Positions 17,404 to 26,005 of a stretch of 64,000 bases of DNA are shown piece by piece. Where the stretch lies: the NCBI GenBank assembly GCA_027592275.1, contig JAQCKF010000003.1, positions 62,001 through 126,000 of the forward strand, read 5' to 3'. Positions within the stretch are counted from its first letter, which is position 1, and the number at the start of each line of letters is the position of its first letter. This DNA is from Pseudomonadota bacterium (GTDB lineage: Bacteria; Pseudomonadota; Gammaproteobacteria; Pseudomonadales; Pseudohongiellaceae). Below the pieces are notes generated by a model. That model was given only the letters and a program-made list of their open reading frames with translations, was not told the DNA's origin and did no database searches. The position numbers and the translations under genes are program-made.

Positions 17404-17448
17404 CGAAGCCTGATCTGTCATCGACAGATCAGGCTTCGATCGTTTTGT
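17404..17448 (+). terminator. Strong hairpin terminator after the quinoprotein gene
   Basis: CGAAGCCTGATCTGTC pairs perfectly with GACAGATCAGGCTTCG (16 base pairs) over a three-base loop, followed by a T-rich tail (ATCGTTTTGTT). The long perfect stem is better than most intrinsic terminators and would work on both strands. Confidence 0.75.
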
Positions 17449-17504
17449 TCTCTGGTGTTTTTAAGACACAGCGGTCTCCACTACCAAATTAGGGGAAAAG
17501 TAGT

Positions 17505-18053
17505 ATGGCTCAGCGTTACGATGAAATGAGGCCAGATCATATCGCCTTTATCGAACAGCAGAAGCTATTCTTCGTCGGCACGGCGGCGAACGATGGCACA
17601 ATCAATGTCTCACCCAAGGGCTGGGATAGCTTACGGATTCTCGGCCCGAGTCATATCGCCTGGCTAAACATAACGGGAAGCGGCAATGAAACAGCTGCGC
17701 ATCTGGCACAGAACGAGCGCATGACCATGATGTTTTGCGCGTTCGATGGCAATCCCAAGATCCTGCGTCTCTACGGCAAGGCGGTGGCAGCCCATCCCAG
17801 GGATGAGAAATGGGATGAGCTGGCCAAGCTCTTTAAACCGCATAAAAGTGCCAGACAGTATGTAGAGTTCAAGATCGACCTGGTGCAGACCTCCTGCGGC
17901 TTTGGCGTGCCCTTCTATGACTTTGTCGGTGAGCGCGATAATATGGATAGGTGGTTGGCCTCGAAGGGCGAGGAAGACATAGAAGACTACTGGCGCGAAA
18001 AGAATCTGGTTAGCGTTGATGGACTACCCAGCCACATCTTTGAAGAAGAATAA
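17505..18053 (+). CDS. Pyridoxamine 5'-phosphate oxidase family protein
   Basis: A 182-residue split-barrel flavin-binding protein. Early residues DHIAFIEQQKLFFVGTAANDGTINVSPKGWDSLRI fit the PNPOx-like family in which a flavin is held between subunits; LNITGSGNETAAHLAQNERMTMMF continues the barrel. It is not PdxH, which has different PLP-binding arginines. It is the first of a run of small soluble enzyme genes read in one direction to 20780, spaced by 10-40 bases. It begins after AGGGGAAAAG. Substrate unknown; possibly a general reductase or haem-handling protein. Confidence 0.85.
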   Translation: MAQRYDEMRPDHIAFIEQQKLFFVGTAANDGTINVSPKGWDSLRILGPSHIAWLNITGSGNETAAHLAQNERMTMMFCAFDGNPKILRLYGKAVAAHPRDEKWDELAKLFKPHKSARQYVEFKIDLVQTSCGFGVPFYDFVGERDNMDRWLASKGEEDIEDYWREKNLVSVDGLPSHIFEEE

Positions 18054-18084
18054 CTATCACCACCTTTTAAGGAACGAATAGCCC

Positions 18085-18510
18085 ATGGTTGATGAAACAG
18101 AAAGCACAGCAGAAGAATCCGAAGTCCTTGTCGAAGAAAAGCCTTCCAATATCGGTCGCATCGAGTGGATGGACCTGACAGTTGACGATGCATCGCACAT
18201 ACGTAATTTTTATACCTCGGTAGTGGGTTGGTCCAGCAGCGAAGTGGATATGGGCAGCTATAGCGATTTCAATATAAACCTACCTGGCACTCAAGATACG
18301 ATTGCCGGCGTGTGTCACGCGCGTGGTAGCAATCAGAATATTCCCAGCCAGTGGCTAATCTATGTTCGGGTAGAGAGCGTTGCGGACAGTGCAGAGAAAT
18401 GCAAGAAACTCGGCGGCGAAGTCTTGGACGGGCCGCGAAGAATGGGCAGCAGCAATTTTTGCGTGATCAAAGACCCAGCCGGCGCCGTCATGGCCCTACT
18501 CTCGAACTAG
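18085..18510 (+). CDS. VOC-family (glyoxalase/bleomycin-resistance fold) protein
   Basis: A 141-residue vicinal-oxygen-chelate protein. After an acidic N-terminus (residues 1-25), the paired beta-alpha-beta-beta-beta units are visible: GRIEWMDLTVDDASHIRNFY, then YTSVVGW, and in the second half WLIYVRVESVADSAEKCKKLGGEVLDGPR ending in IKDPAGAVMALL. Members include glyoxalases, dioxygenases and bleomycin-binding proteins. The usual metal ligands are incomplete, since the first His is absent, so an enzymatic role is unsure. It lies in the small-enzyme run with short intergenic gaps. Confidence 0.85.
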   Translation: MVDETESTAEESEVLVEEKPSNIGRIEWMDLTVDDASHIRNFYTSVVGWSSSEVDMGSYSDFNINLPGTQDTIAGVCHARGSNQNIPSQWLIYVRVESVADSAEKCKKLGGEVLDGPRRMGSSNFCVIKDPAGAVMALLSN

Positions 18511-18520
18511 CTAGGAATAG

Positions 18521-18895
18521 ATGGTGCAAACTCTGAAAGGCAAATGCCATTGCGGCACGGTCGAATTCGAAGTACGCAGCGAGGCGGGCCCCGAAGCACT
18601 CAAGCGCTGCGATTGCTCACTCTGCGCCCGCAAGGGTGCGATCATGGCAACCGCGCTGCTTGCCGATCTTACAGTTACCAAGGGAACTGATAAGCTGAGT
18701 CTCTATCAGTGGAACACCCGCGTCGCGCGTCACTACTTCTGTTCCATCTGTGGCATCTATACTCATCATCAACGGCGCAAGAATCCAAACGAATATGGTT
18801 ACAACATCGCCTGCATCGAAGGCATCGATCTGGCCAGTCTTGATGACGTTCCGATGACCGATGGCATCAGCATGAGTGTAGAGTCCAACAACTAG
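18521..18895 (+). CDS. GFA (glutathione-dependent formaldehyde-activating)/CENP-V family protein
   Basis: A 124-residue zinc protein of the GFA fold. Zinc ligands are visible as GKCHCGTVEFEV (CxC), RCDCSLCARKG (CxxC) and YFCSICGIYTHH (CxxC). Family members were named after a disputed formaldehyde-glutathione condensation; most are of unknown function. The gene follows the VOC gene by ten bases. The S-formylglutathione hydrolase gene of the same notional pathway is interrupted at the left of the window, but there is no operon link. Confidence 0.9.
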   Translation: MVQTLKGKCHCGTVEFEVRSEAGPEALKRCDCSLCARKGAIMATALLADLTVTKGTDKLSLYQWNTRVARHYFCSICGIYTHHQRRKNPNEYGYNIACIEGIDLASLDDVPMTDGISMSVESNN

Positions 18896-18923
18896 TATTT
18901 TTTAGTTACGCCAAAGTGAAAGA

Positions 18924-19403
18924 ATGAATATGAGCGCAACAGTAGAAAACATCTTCATAACAAAAACTCGGCGCGAACAGCCACACCAAATAGAGGCTGC
19001 GAAACTCGAGGCAGGGAAAGGCATAGTCGGCGATCGCTATCACGAGCGTGCCTTGGAATTTCTAGCTGTGGGAGACTCCGTGCCAGCGAATCACATCAGC
19101 TTGATCTCCAAGGAAGAGCTCGCTGGTTTTCTAGAGCACAACAATGCCGAGATAGACTACGCGGATTTTCGACGCAATGTATTAATCAGCGGTATCGATC
19201 TCCGCGGACTGATTGGTAAACACTTTACGCTAGGCAGCGCGTTATGTCAGGGCATTGAAGACTGCGATCCCTGCGCCTTTCTTGCTGCCACCGTCCATCG
19301 TTCGGTTCTACCAGAACTGAAAGAGAAGGCCGGCCTGCGAGCGATTATTCTAGAAGACGGCGATCTGAAAATCGGCGACACAATCACATTGATTGGTGAC
19401 TAA
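18924..19403 (+). CDS. MOSC-domain protein
   Basis: A 159-residue MOSC (molybdenum cofactor sulfurase C-terminal) protein: GIVGDRYHERALEF near residue 40, ANHISLISKEEL, DFRRNVLISGIDLRGLIGKHFTLGSALCQGIEDCDPC and a late AGLRAIILEDGDLKIGDTI. The conserved cysteine (CDPC) proposed to carry sulfur is present. MOSC proteins act in Moco-linked reductions or metal-sulfur delivery. An ATG at 18930 is an alternative start. It ends two bases before the next gene. Confidence 0.9.
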   Translation: MNMSATVENIFITKTRREQPHQIEAAKLEAGKGIVGDRYHERALEFLAVGDSVPANHISLISKEELAGFLEHNNAEIDYADFRRNVLISGIDLRGLIGKHFTLGSALCQGIEDCDPCAFLAATVHRSVLPELKEKAGLRAIILEDGDLKIGDTITLIGD

Positions 19404-19404
19404 C

Positions 19405-19851
19405 ATGCAACTCGTAAACTCCTTACTAGCCAACCTGAAGACTCGCCCTCACTGGATGAACGCACTGATGCTGTTCTGTGCGTATATGACGTTCATCTAT
19501 TTACCCTGGGATGTACTCTTAAAGCCTCTGTCTGAGGATCAAGAGGTGTGGTTCGGTGTACTCTTTACCGGATGGGCTGCGAAGGCCGGTGGCATACTAC
19601 ACTGGTACGTGTACGGCGCAGGCTTCTGGGGATTCTGGAAAATGCGCACATGGATGTTCCCATGGGCCGCTCTGTACACCGCGCAGATTGCGGCAGGCAT
19701 GGCCGTTTGGAGCTTTCTGGACGCGCGAGGCGGCGGTGTAACAACCGGCCTATTGGTTGCCATCCCCTTTCTTGCCATAGCCGCTGCACTGTGGAGAACG
19801 AGCTATTTCAAGCCGGCAGAAAAAGCAGCTGAAGCCCTCGAGTCCCAATGA
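19405..19851 (+). CDS. Hypothetical membrane protein (four helices)
   Basis: From the ATG at 19405, directly after the MOSC stop, the product has 148 residues and four hydrophobic helices (starting near residues 17, 50, 80 and 112) with many Trp and aromatic residues: IYLPWDVLLKPL, GILHWYVYGAGFWGFWKMRTW, FPWAALYTAQIAAGMAVW. I recognise no family. Its stop overlaps the start of the PqqB-like gene by four bases, so translation is coupled. A TTG 12 bases upstream is less likely as the start. Confidence 0.7.
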   Translation: MQLVNSLLANLKTRPHWMNALMLFCAYMTFIYLPWDVLLKPLSEDQEVWFGVLFTGWAAKAGGILHWYVYGAGFWGFWKMRTWMFPWAALYTAQIAAGMAVWSFLDARGGGVTTGLLVAIPFLAIAAALWRTSYFKPAEKAAEALESQ

Positions 19852-20780
19852 AAACTTTTTCTGGAATTATCAGTGTCTTCATCTCAATACTGTATTGCTG
19901 TGTTGCCACAGCGCAGACTGACGAGCCTTACATCTACATACTCGGTGTTGCACAGGATGCTGGCTACCCACAGATAGGCTGTTATGAAGAACATTGCCTG
20001 CCTGGCTGGATTGATCCTAACTTACGTAGAGGAGCAACGTCGATTGCTGTTATCAACCCAAACTCGGGGCAGAAATTTCTCTTCGAGGCCACACCCAATC
20101 TTCCGCCGCAATTGTACGCGTTAGACCAAGAAGCACCCAATGAGCGTTTTCAACTTGCCGGCGTTTTTCTCACTCATGCTCATATCGGACACTATGCCGG
20201 CTTGATGTTCTTCGGGCACGAGGCGATGTCCGCTTCCAACCAGCCGGTCTACGCCATGCCGCGCATGCTTAGCTTTCTAGAGAACAATGGCCCGTGGAGC
20301 CAGTTAGTCAAGTTCGAGAATATTCGACTCGAGGCGCTGCAAGAGGCGCAGACACAGAGCTTTACCGGAATCGACGTTACGCCGTTTCTCGTTCCCCATA
20401 GAGACGAGTTTTCCGAGACGGTGGGCTATAAGATAGCAGGACCGAATAAGACCGCTGTATTCATTCCGGATATTAATAAGTGGTCGGTGTGGGATACAGA
20501 CCTCGCCGAGCTGGTGAGATCTGTGGACTATGCACTGATCGATGCGACTTTCTATGACGATGGTGAGTTGCCCGGTCGCGACATGTCTCAGGTTCCGCAT
20601 CCCTTCGTTGCGGAAAGCATGAGCGCGCTCAGCGAATTATCGAGTGAAGAACGCTCGAAGGTTTGGTTCATACATTTTAACCATACGAACCCCCTACTGA
20701 ATGCTGAGAGTGACGAGAGTCGGTTTGTTCGATCGCAGGGATTTAATGTTGCAGCCGAAGGCGTGCGACTCCCACTGTGA
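19848..20780 (+). CDS. Exported PqqB-like metallo-beta-lactamase-fold hydrolase
   Basis: A 310-residue MBL-fold protein with a signal peptide (cleavage near VATAQ). The order YILGVAQDAGYPQIGC, then LRRGATSIAVI, then VFLTHAHIGHYAGLMFFG, then FLVPHRDEFSETVGYKI and a late VWFIHFNHTNPLL resembles PqqB. The THAHIGHYAG motif has Ile where many enzymes have Asp in HxHxDH, as in PqqB. PqqB itself is cytoplasmic and works in PQQ biosynthesis, but this protein is exported and no pqqACDE genes are nearby. It may be a periplasmic hydrolase of the PqqB subfamily. Two quinoproteins occur in the window. Confidence 0.85.
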   Translation: MKTFSGIISVFISILYCCVATAQTDEPYIYILGVAQDAGYPQIGCYEEHCLPGWIDPNLRRGATSIAVINPNSGQKFLFEATPNLPPQLYALDQEAPNERFQLAGVFLTHAHIGHYAGLMFFGHEAMSASNQPVYAMPRMLSFLENNGPWSQLVKFENIRLEALQEAQTQSFTGIDVTPFLVPHRDEFSETVGYKIAGPNKTAVFIPDINKWSVWDTDLAELVRSVDYALIDATFYDDGELPGRDMSQVPHPFVAESMSALSELSSEERSKVWFIHFNHTNPLLNAESDESRFVRSQGFNVAAEGVRLPL

Positions 20781-20802
20781 CAGAAAATCTGCGCTGCACT
20801 GC

Positions 20803-22713
20803 TTAAGAATTTCGCAGTTTCTCCAGATCTTCCCAGCGTTCATAGGCTTTCTCGAGCTGGCTCTGCACATCCGCCACTTGCTTCAGCGTTTGCTCGACAG
20901 ATTTTCCGCCGTCAACCTGATTGTCGTAGAACTCAGGTTTCGACATGTGCTGCTCTAACTCAGACTGACTTATTTCAAGCGCTTCTATCTTTGCAGGCAA
21001 CGCCTCGAGTTCGCGTTGGTCCTTGTAGGAGAGTTTCTTGCTTGGCGCTTTTTTCGGCTCAGGCTTTTCTTCCAATTGCTTGGTCGATGAACCACGGCTG
21101 GATTTTTCACTGTCCTCGAAGCTAAATAACTTGCCGCCTTTGCGCGCCCAATCACTGTAGCCACCGACATACTCACCGATCTTACCATCACCTTCAAACA
21201 CCATGAGGCTAGTAACCACATTGTCCATGAACTGCCTGTCGTGACTAACCAGTAGTACAGTTCCATCGAACTTCAAAAGTATGTCTTCGAGAAGCTCCAA
21301 GGTCTCTATATCTAGATCGTTGGTCGGTTCGTCTAGTACCAGGATGTTTGCTGGTCGGCTAAACACCTTTGCGAGTATCGCCCGGTTCTGCTCACCACCG
21401 GAGAGCGCTTTGGCCGGTGTACGAATTCTATCTGGCGCGAAGAGGAAGTCGCCGAGATAGCTGATCACATGCTTGCTCTGGCCATTTATCTCAATGTAGT
21501 CCGAACCGCCGCTTACGTTATCGATCAGATTCTTTTCCATGTCGAGGTGTTCGCGTAACTGATCGAAGTAAGCAACCTCTAATTTTGATCCGAGTTTTAC
21601 TGTGCCTTCCTGAGCAGTCAGTTTGCCCAGCAAGATCTTCAGCAGCGTCGACTTACCCGCGCCATTCGCACCGACGATACCTATACGGTCGCCACGCATG
21701 ACTGTAGTAGAAAAATCCTTGATGACAGGTCGCTCACCAAAACTGTGGCTGATGTTTTCCAGCGCCGCCACAATTTTTCCCGAACTCACAGTGGTGTTCA
21801 GCTTGAACTTCGCACTTCCCTCAAGTTCTCTGCGTGCGCCCCTCTCAAGTCGCAATGCCTCTAACGCACGAACCCTACCCTCGTTACGCGTGCGTCTTGC
21901 CTTGATTCCTTGTCGGATCCAGACTTCTTCTTCAGCCAGTTTCTTATCGAATAATTTGTTCGCTCTCTCTTCGCTAGCAAGCTGCTGTTCGCGAAAATCC
22001 AGGAATTTCTGAAACGTTCCTTCGAATTCGTATAAGTGTCCTCGATCGATCTCTACGATCTTGTTAACTACATTCTGCAGGAAGGTTCTGTCGTGAGTAA
22101 CGAGCAAGACCGCGCCGTTATATTCCTGCAGCTGCTTCTCTAGCCATTCTATCGCCGGTACGTCGAGGTGATTGGTCGGCTCATCGAGAAGCAAAAGTTC
22201 TGGCTCTCTTACCAATGCGCGCGCCAAGGCTACGCGCTTGCGCCAGCCACCGGATAACTGGGACATGAGTTTGTCTGCCGGCAATTGAAGTTGTGTAATG
22301 ACTGTGTCTACTTTTTGTCCCAGGCTCCAACCCTGTTTGGCTTCCAGCGCACCCTGTACGCGCTCGAGTTTTGCCATGTCGGCATTCTCGTAGTCGGCGA
22401 TCATGTGATGGTATTGCTTCAGGAGCTCGCCCACTTCCGCCAGGCCGCCCGCAACCATGTCATAGACAGATTGCTCGTCGGCGACCGGTAGTGACTGTTC
22501 TAGCCACGCGACCTCTACTCCAGGCCTAAGCCAGCGTTCGCCACTGTCGGGCTGCATCGAACCGGCGATGACTTTCATGAATGTGGTTTTGCCAGCACCA
22601 TTACGGCCTAACAATCCAATTTTACTACCCTTCTTCAGTGTGAAGTCGACATCATCGAGAAGGATATGAGTACCAAAATTGAGAGCAACTTTATCGAGGC
22701 GAACTAGAGGCAT
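20803..22713 (-). CDS. uup: ABC-F family ATPase Uup
   Basis: A soluble ABC-F protein of about 636 residues from the ATG at 22713, where MPLVRLDKVALNFG gives the normal family start; upstream in-frame codons are probably untranslated. It has two ATPase domains (Walker A GLLGRNGAGKTT and GIVGANGAGKST; signatures LSGGWRKRVALA and LSGGEQNRAILA; Walker B LLLLDEPTNHLD and ILVLDEPTNDLD). It also has the interdomain linker and a C-terminal coiled-coil region after about residue 530 (EKPEPKKAPSKKL onwards), as in E. coli Uup. ABC-F proteins act on ribosomes; Uup is also linked to transposon excision and replication-fork stability. Confidence 0.95.
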   Translation of the reverse strand: MPLVRLDKVALNFGTHILLDDVDFTLKKGSKIGLLGRNGAGKTTFMKVIAGSMQPDSGERWLRPGVEVAWLEQSLPVADEQSVYDMVAGGLAEVGELLKQYHHMIADYENADMAKLERVQGALEAKQGWSLGQKVDTVITQLQLPADKLMSQLSGGWRKRVALARALVREPELLLLDEPTNHLDVPAIEWLEKQLQEYNGAVLLVTHDRTFLQNVVNKIVEIDRGHLYEFEGTFQKFLDFREQQLASEERANKLFDKKLAEEEVWIRQGIKARRTRNEGRVRALEALRLERGARRELEGSAKFKLNTTVSSGKIVAALENISHSFGERPVIKDFSTTVMRGDRIGIVGANGAGKSTLLKILLGKLTAQEGTVKLGSKLEVAYFDQLREHLDMEKNLIDNVSGGSDYIEINGQSKHVISYLGDFLFAPDRIRTPAKALSGGEQNRAILAKVFSRPANILVLDEPTNDLDIETLELLEDILLKFDGTVLLVSHDRQFMDNVVTSLMVFEGDGKIGEYVGGYSDWARKGGKLFSFEDSEKSSRGSSTKQLEEKPEPKKAPSKKLSYKDQRELEALPAKIEALEISQSELEQHMSKPEFYDNQVDGGKSVEQTLKQVADVQSQLEKAYERWEDLEKLRNS

Positions 22714-22994
22714 GGAATAATTACTTAGGTGAAATACTGGTGACTGCTGGGCCGCCATTCTACCCTAAGATTCGCCGAAAAAGTGACCAATTATTACTCC
22801 TTCTACACCATTCAGAGAAACACGAAATAGTGTAAGTAATTAGCCAATTTCACCATTGGGTTAAAGGATATCATTGAACGGGGAACATTTAATTAATTCA
22901 TTTCAATGACTTAACTATTGGTACGGATGCTGCATTGAATACAGGACAGTTGATAAAGAGTGATCGAAGAAATTTAGTTGCACAGGTAAAGACT

Positions 22995-23357
22995 ATGAGT
23001 AAGAAGAATTCAGAAAACGGTTTAATGCCAATGGTGTACAAGGGGGCCTGTTTGGTCTTGGTTGGCCTACTTACCCTGCTCGGAATAGTGGGTTTGATCT
23101 TGCCCATCATCCCAGGATTATTGTTTCTGTTTCTCGCGGCATTGCTGCTGGCAAAGGTATCTAGCCGCTTCGATGCACTACTGCATAAAAACGAGAACAT
23201 GAGGACATGGCGCCGCCGCTGGGATACTAGCAATGCACTGCCATTGCCCCAGCGCGTAAAATTGTCATTGCTGTTAGTAGCAAGGGCAGTTGTGAACGGC
23301 GTTGAAACTGCTATCAATTCACTTAACAAAACTCGAGCGGATAGCAAGTCGACTTAG
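22995..23357 (+). CDS. Small PGPGW/DUF454-like membrane protein
   Basis: From the ATG at 22995 (AGG seven bases upstream) the product has 120 residues. The hydrophobic hairpin ACLVLVGLLTLLGIVGLILPIIPG followed by LLFLFLAALLLAKVSSRFD is typical of the PGPGW/DUF454 type of small inner-membrane proteins, where a Pro-Gly turn separates two helices. The basic C-terminal tail (NMRTWRRRWD) would be cytoplasmic. Function unknown. A TTG at 22935 opens the frame earlier but has no ribosome-binding site. Confidence 0.7.
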   Translation: MSKKNSENGLMPMVYKGACLVLVGLLTLLGIVGLILPIIPGLLFLFLAALLLAKVSSRFDALLHKNENMRTWRRRWDTSNALPLPQRVKLSLLLVARAVVNGVETAINSLNKTRADSKST

Positions 23358-23394
23358 ACGTAGTCCAGCACTAGTAAAGCAGTTCTATTCGATC

Positions 23395-23669
23395 GTGAGT
23401 ATCTCTGCATTCGAGAAAACGTCGATAACACCTTCTGCGTTATACGGTTACACAGCAACAGAGAGAGATGTTCCCACTTCGAGCTCCCCAGATAGAGTAT
23501 TCAGGGGCCCTACATCCAGATTACTTACTGGCGTCTGGGAAGGAAATGGTGCGCAGTACAACATATAACCTGTTGTACCCGGCACCTCAGAACAACTGAT
23601 CGTAATCGTTAATCCATCTACCGTTGTTGTCAATACTGGAGAGGAGGTTTCTGTTATTAACGATTCTTG
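23395..23669 (-). pseudogene. Remnant of a fibronectin-III-like domain protein
   Basis: On the minus strand a frame open from 23669 encodes LTITISCSEVPGTTGYMLYC, then FPSQTPVSNLDVG, and TSLSVAV, then an in-frame TAA (complement of 23448-23450), then PYNAEGVIDVFSNAEILTIE before the final stop. The text matches a C-terminal Fn3-like domain found in bacterial exported proteins, in which VAVQPYNAEG would be expected, so TAA replaces CAA. No start or N-terminal part is present. This is a decaying fragment of a larger secreted protein. Confidence 0.6.
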
Positions 23670-23702
23670 TTAGTTAGTGGGTGCAGAGCATTCGCTGCTG
23701 CC

Positions 23703-24869
23703 CTAACTCAGCTTCTGCCAGATATTGCCACCAACATTCGAGCCAACTGCTTTCTCGATGAACTCCATGCCACGTAAGCCATCGGCTATGCCGGGGACTA
23801 GCATAGCATCCGGGTCACACTCTCTATAGCTCTTGCGTGCATTCAATTGCTCGGCGATATCTCGATAGAGTGTAGCGAAGGCTTCTAGAAAACCCTCTGG
23901 GTGCCCAGCAGGCAGACGCGTCGAATATCCAGTAGCCCCGGGAATACTAGCGTTAGCTCTAGAGAGTATTTCTTTGCTTCCGCCGAGAGTCGAAACGCTC
24001 AGGTAATTAGGATTCTCCTGCGACCAGTCGATGCCGGCTTTGTCACCGTAGAGTCGAATACGTAACGCGTTCTCATTGCCGGTGGCAATTTGGCTGGACC
24101 AGAGGCTGCCTTTGGCACCATTGTCGAAACGTAGGAGAATATTGGCGTTGTCATCCAACTTACGCTGGCCTACGAATGGAGTCAGATCGGCGAGCAGTTC
24201 AGTTGTCTTCAAGCCGCTAACGAATTCCGCGAGATGAAACGCATGCGTTCCGATATCTCCTATGCTGCCGCCCGCGCCAGCTTTTTCAGGATCGGTTCGC
24301 CAGGCTGCCTGTTTCTGATCATCATCTTCAATGTTAGTAGCCAGCCAATCTTGCGGATACTCAATTTGGACAACACGAATGTCGCCAAGCCTGCCTTGTG
24401 CTACTAACTGTCTTGCCAATCGAACCATAGGATAGGCGCTATAGTTATAAGTGACCGCGAACATGAGTCCGCTAGCATTTGCCAGCTCGGCTAACTCTTC
24501 GGCTTGAGCGAGAGTCGCCGTAAGAGGCTTATCGCAGATGACGTGAATTCCCGCACGTAGCATCGCGCTAGCGGCGGCGTAATGCAGATGATTAGGGGTG
24601 ACGATGGTGGCGACTTCTATACCGTCTTCTCGATCGGACTCCGCCACTGCCATGTCTTCGAAACTTGCGTAACTTCGATCGGCAGCTATGCCTAATTCTA
24701 CCGCCGATGCAGCCGCTCTTGTCGAATCGCTGCTAAGCGCACCTGCTAGCAATTCGTATCTATCATCCAGCCTCGCGGCTAGTCGATGTACCTCGCCAAT
24801 GAAGGCGCCCTGTCCGCCGCCTACCATACCGAGTCTAAGCTTAGGCTGAACTGTAGTGTTGTCCGTCAT
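23703..24869 (-). CDS. Gfo/Idh/MocA-family oxidoreductase
   Basis: A 388-residue NAD(P)-dependent dehydrogenase. The Rossmann start RLGMVGGGQGAFIGEVHRLA, IATIVTPNHLHY-like text (VATIVTPNHLHYAAASAML) and HVICDKPLTATLAQAEEL with the EKP/DKP catalytic Lys are clear; GAGGSIGDIGTHAFHLAEF carries the second conserved Asp-x-x-x-His. Such enzymes oxidise inositol, glucose derivatives or N-acetylated sugars. It is the last of three genes on the minus strand (binding protein, isomerase, dehydrogenase), 20 bases after the isomerase, so a sugar or cyclitol catabolic role is likely. Confidence 0.92.
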   Translation of the reverse strand: MTDNTTVQPKLRLGMVGGGQGAFIGEVHRLAARLDDRYELLAGALSSDSTRAAASAVELGIAADRSYASFEDMAVAESDREDGIEVATIVTPNHLHYAAASAMLRAGIHVICDKPLTATLAQAEELAELANASGLMFAVTYNYSAYPMVRLARQLVAQGRLGDIRVVQIEYPQDWLATNIEDDDQKQAAWRTDPEKAGAGGSIGDIGTHAFHLAEFVSGLKTTELLADLTPFVGQRKLDDNANILLRFDNGAKGSLWSSQIATGNENALRIRLYGDKAGIDWSQENPNYLSVSTLGGSKEILSRANASIPGATGYSTRLPAGHPEGFLEAFATLYRDIAEQLNARKSYRECDPDAMLVPGIADGLRGMEFIEKAVGSNVGGNIWQKLS

Positions 24870-24889
24870 GGTGTAATCCGTATCAAAGG

Positions 24890-25945
24890 CTAGTCGATTC
24901 CTAGAATTCTTTTATTAGCCGCATAATCGCTGCCGCCATCTGCGAAGTCATCGAAGGCCTTGTCGGTAACATGAATAATGTGGTCACGAATGAACTCGGC
25001 GCCCTCTCTAGCTCCGTCTTCAGGATGCTTGAGGCAGCACTCCCATTCCAATACAGCCCAACCTTCGAAGTCCATAGCAGCTAGTTTCGAGAACATGGCT
25101 TTGAAATCTACCTGACCATCACCGAGCGAGCGAAATCTTCCTGCGCGATCTACCCAACTCTGATATCCCCCATAGACTCCTTGTTTGGCAGTAGGATTGA
25201 ATTCGGCATCCTTAATATGCACCATCTTTATACGGTCCTGATAAGCATCCATGAATCCTAGATAGTCCAGCTGCTGCAAAACCATGTGGCTTGGATCGTA
25301 GAGAATATTACAGCGCGAATGATTATTCACTCTCTCGAGAAACATCTCGAAAGTGATGCCGTCGTGCAGATCTTCGCCGGGGTGAATCTCGTAACATACG
25401 TTTACGCCGGCATCGTCGAATGCATTAAGTATGGGAAGCCAGCGTTTGGCGAGTTCATCGAATGCAGTCTCGACCAAGCCAGCGGGCCGCTGTGGCCAGG
25501 GATAGAAGTAAGGCCAGGCGAGCGCGCCAGAAAATGTAGCATGATCGGTAAGACCGAGATTCTTGGAAGCCTTTGCCGCCAGTAGCATCTGCTCAGCGGC
25601 CCATTGCTGTCGGGCTTTCGGATTGCCTCTGACATGCTCGGCAGCAAAGCCGTCGAACATCTCGTCGTAGGCTGGGTGCACTGCTACCAACTGTCCTTGA
25701 AGGTGGGTAGAAAGCTCTGTGATCTCAACGTTGTGCGCGGCGAGAGCACCCTTAACCTCGTCACAGTAATCTACACTCTGGGCCGCTGTCGCTAAGTCGA
25801 ATAGGCGCTCGTCCCAACTGGGAATCTGAACACCCTTGAATCCGCACTCTGCTACCCACGAGCCAATTGCATCGAGTGAGTTGAAAGGGGATTCATCGTC
25901 GGCGAATTGCGCCAGAAAAACGGCTGGACCTTTTATCGTTTTCAT
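24890..25945 (-). CDS. Sugar phosphate isomerase/epimerase (xylose-isomerase-like TIM barrel)
   Basis: A 351-residue AP-endonuclease-2-like TIM barrel, the fold used by IolE/IolI, hydroxypyruvate isomerases and sugar epimerases. Metal ligands appear in VCYEIHPGEDLHDG (Glu and His), NILYDPSHMVLQ (Asp, His), VHIKDAEFN (His, Asp) and WAVLEWECC (Glu). It has an unusually long N-terminal part. It precedes the Gfo/Idh/MocA gene by 20 bases; such pairs often act on the same sugar, with the dehydrogenase making a keto-sugar and the TIM barrel isomerising it. Exact substrate not visible. Confidence 0.9.
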   Translation of the reverse strand: MKTIKGPAVFLAQFADDESPFNSLDAIGSWVAECGFKGVQIPSWDERLFDLATAAQSVDYCDEVKGALAAHNVEITELSTHLQGQLVAVHPAYDEMFDGFAAEHVRGNPKARQQWAAEQMLLAAKASKNLGLTDHATFSGALAWPYFYPWPQRPAGLVETAFDELAKRWLPILNAFDDAGVNVCYEIHPGEDLHDGITFEMFLERVNNHSRCNILYDPSHMVLQQLDYLGFMDAYQDRIKMVHIKDAEFNPTAKQGVYGGYQSWVDRAGRFRSLGDGQVDFKAMFSKLAAMDFEGWAVLEWECCLKHPEDGAREGAEFIRDHIIHVTDKAFDDFADGGSDYAANKRILGID

Positions 25946-26005
25946 AGATTTCTTTCACTATCTCTTCGCTAATATTACAAAATTAAATCTGTAGGCCGTC
26001 TATCT

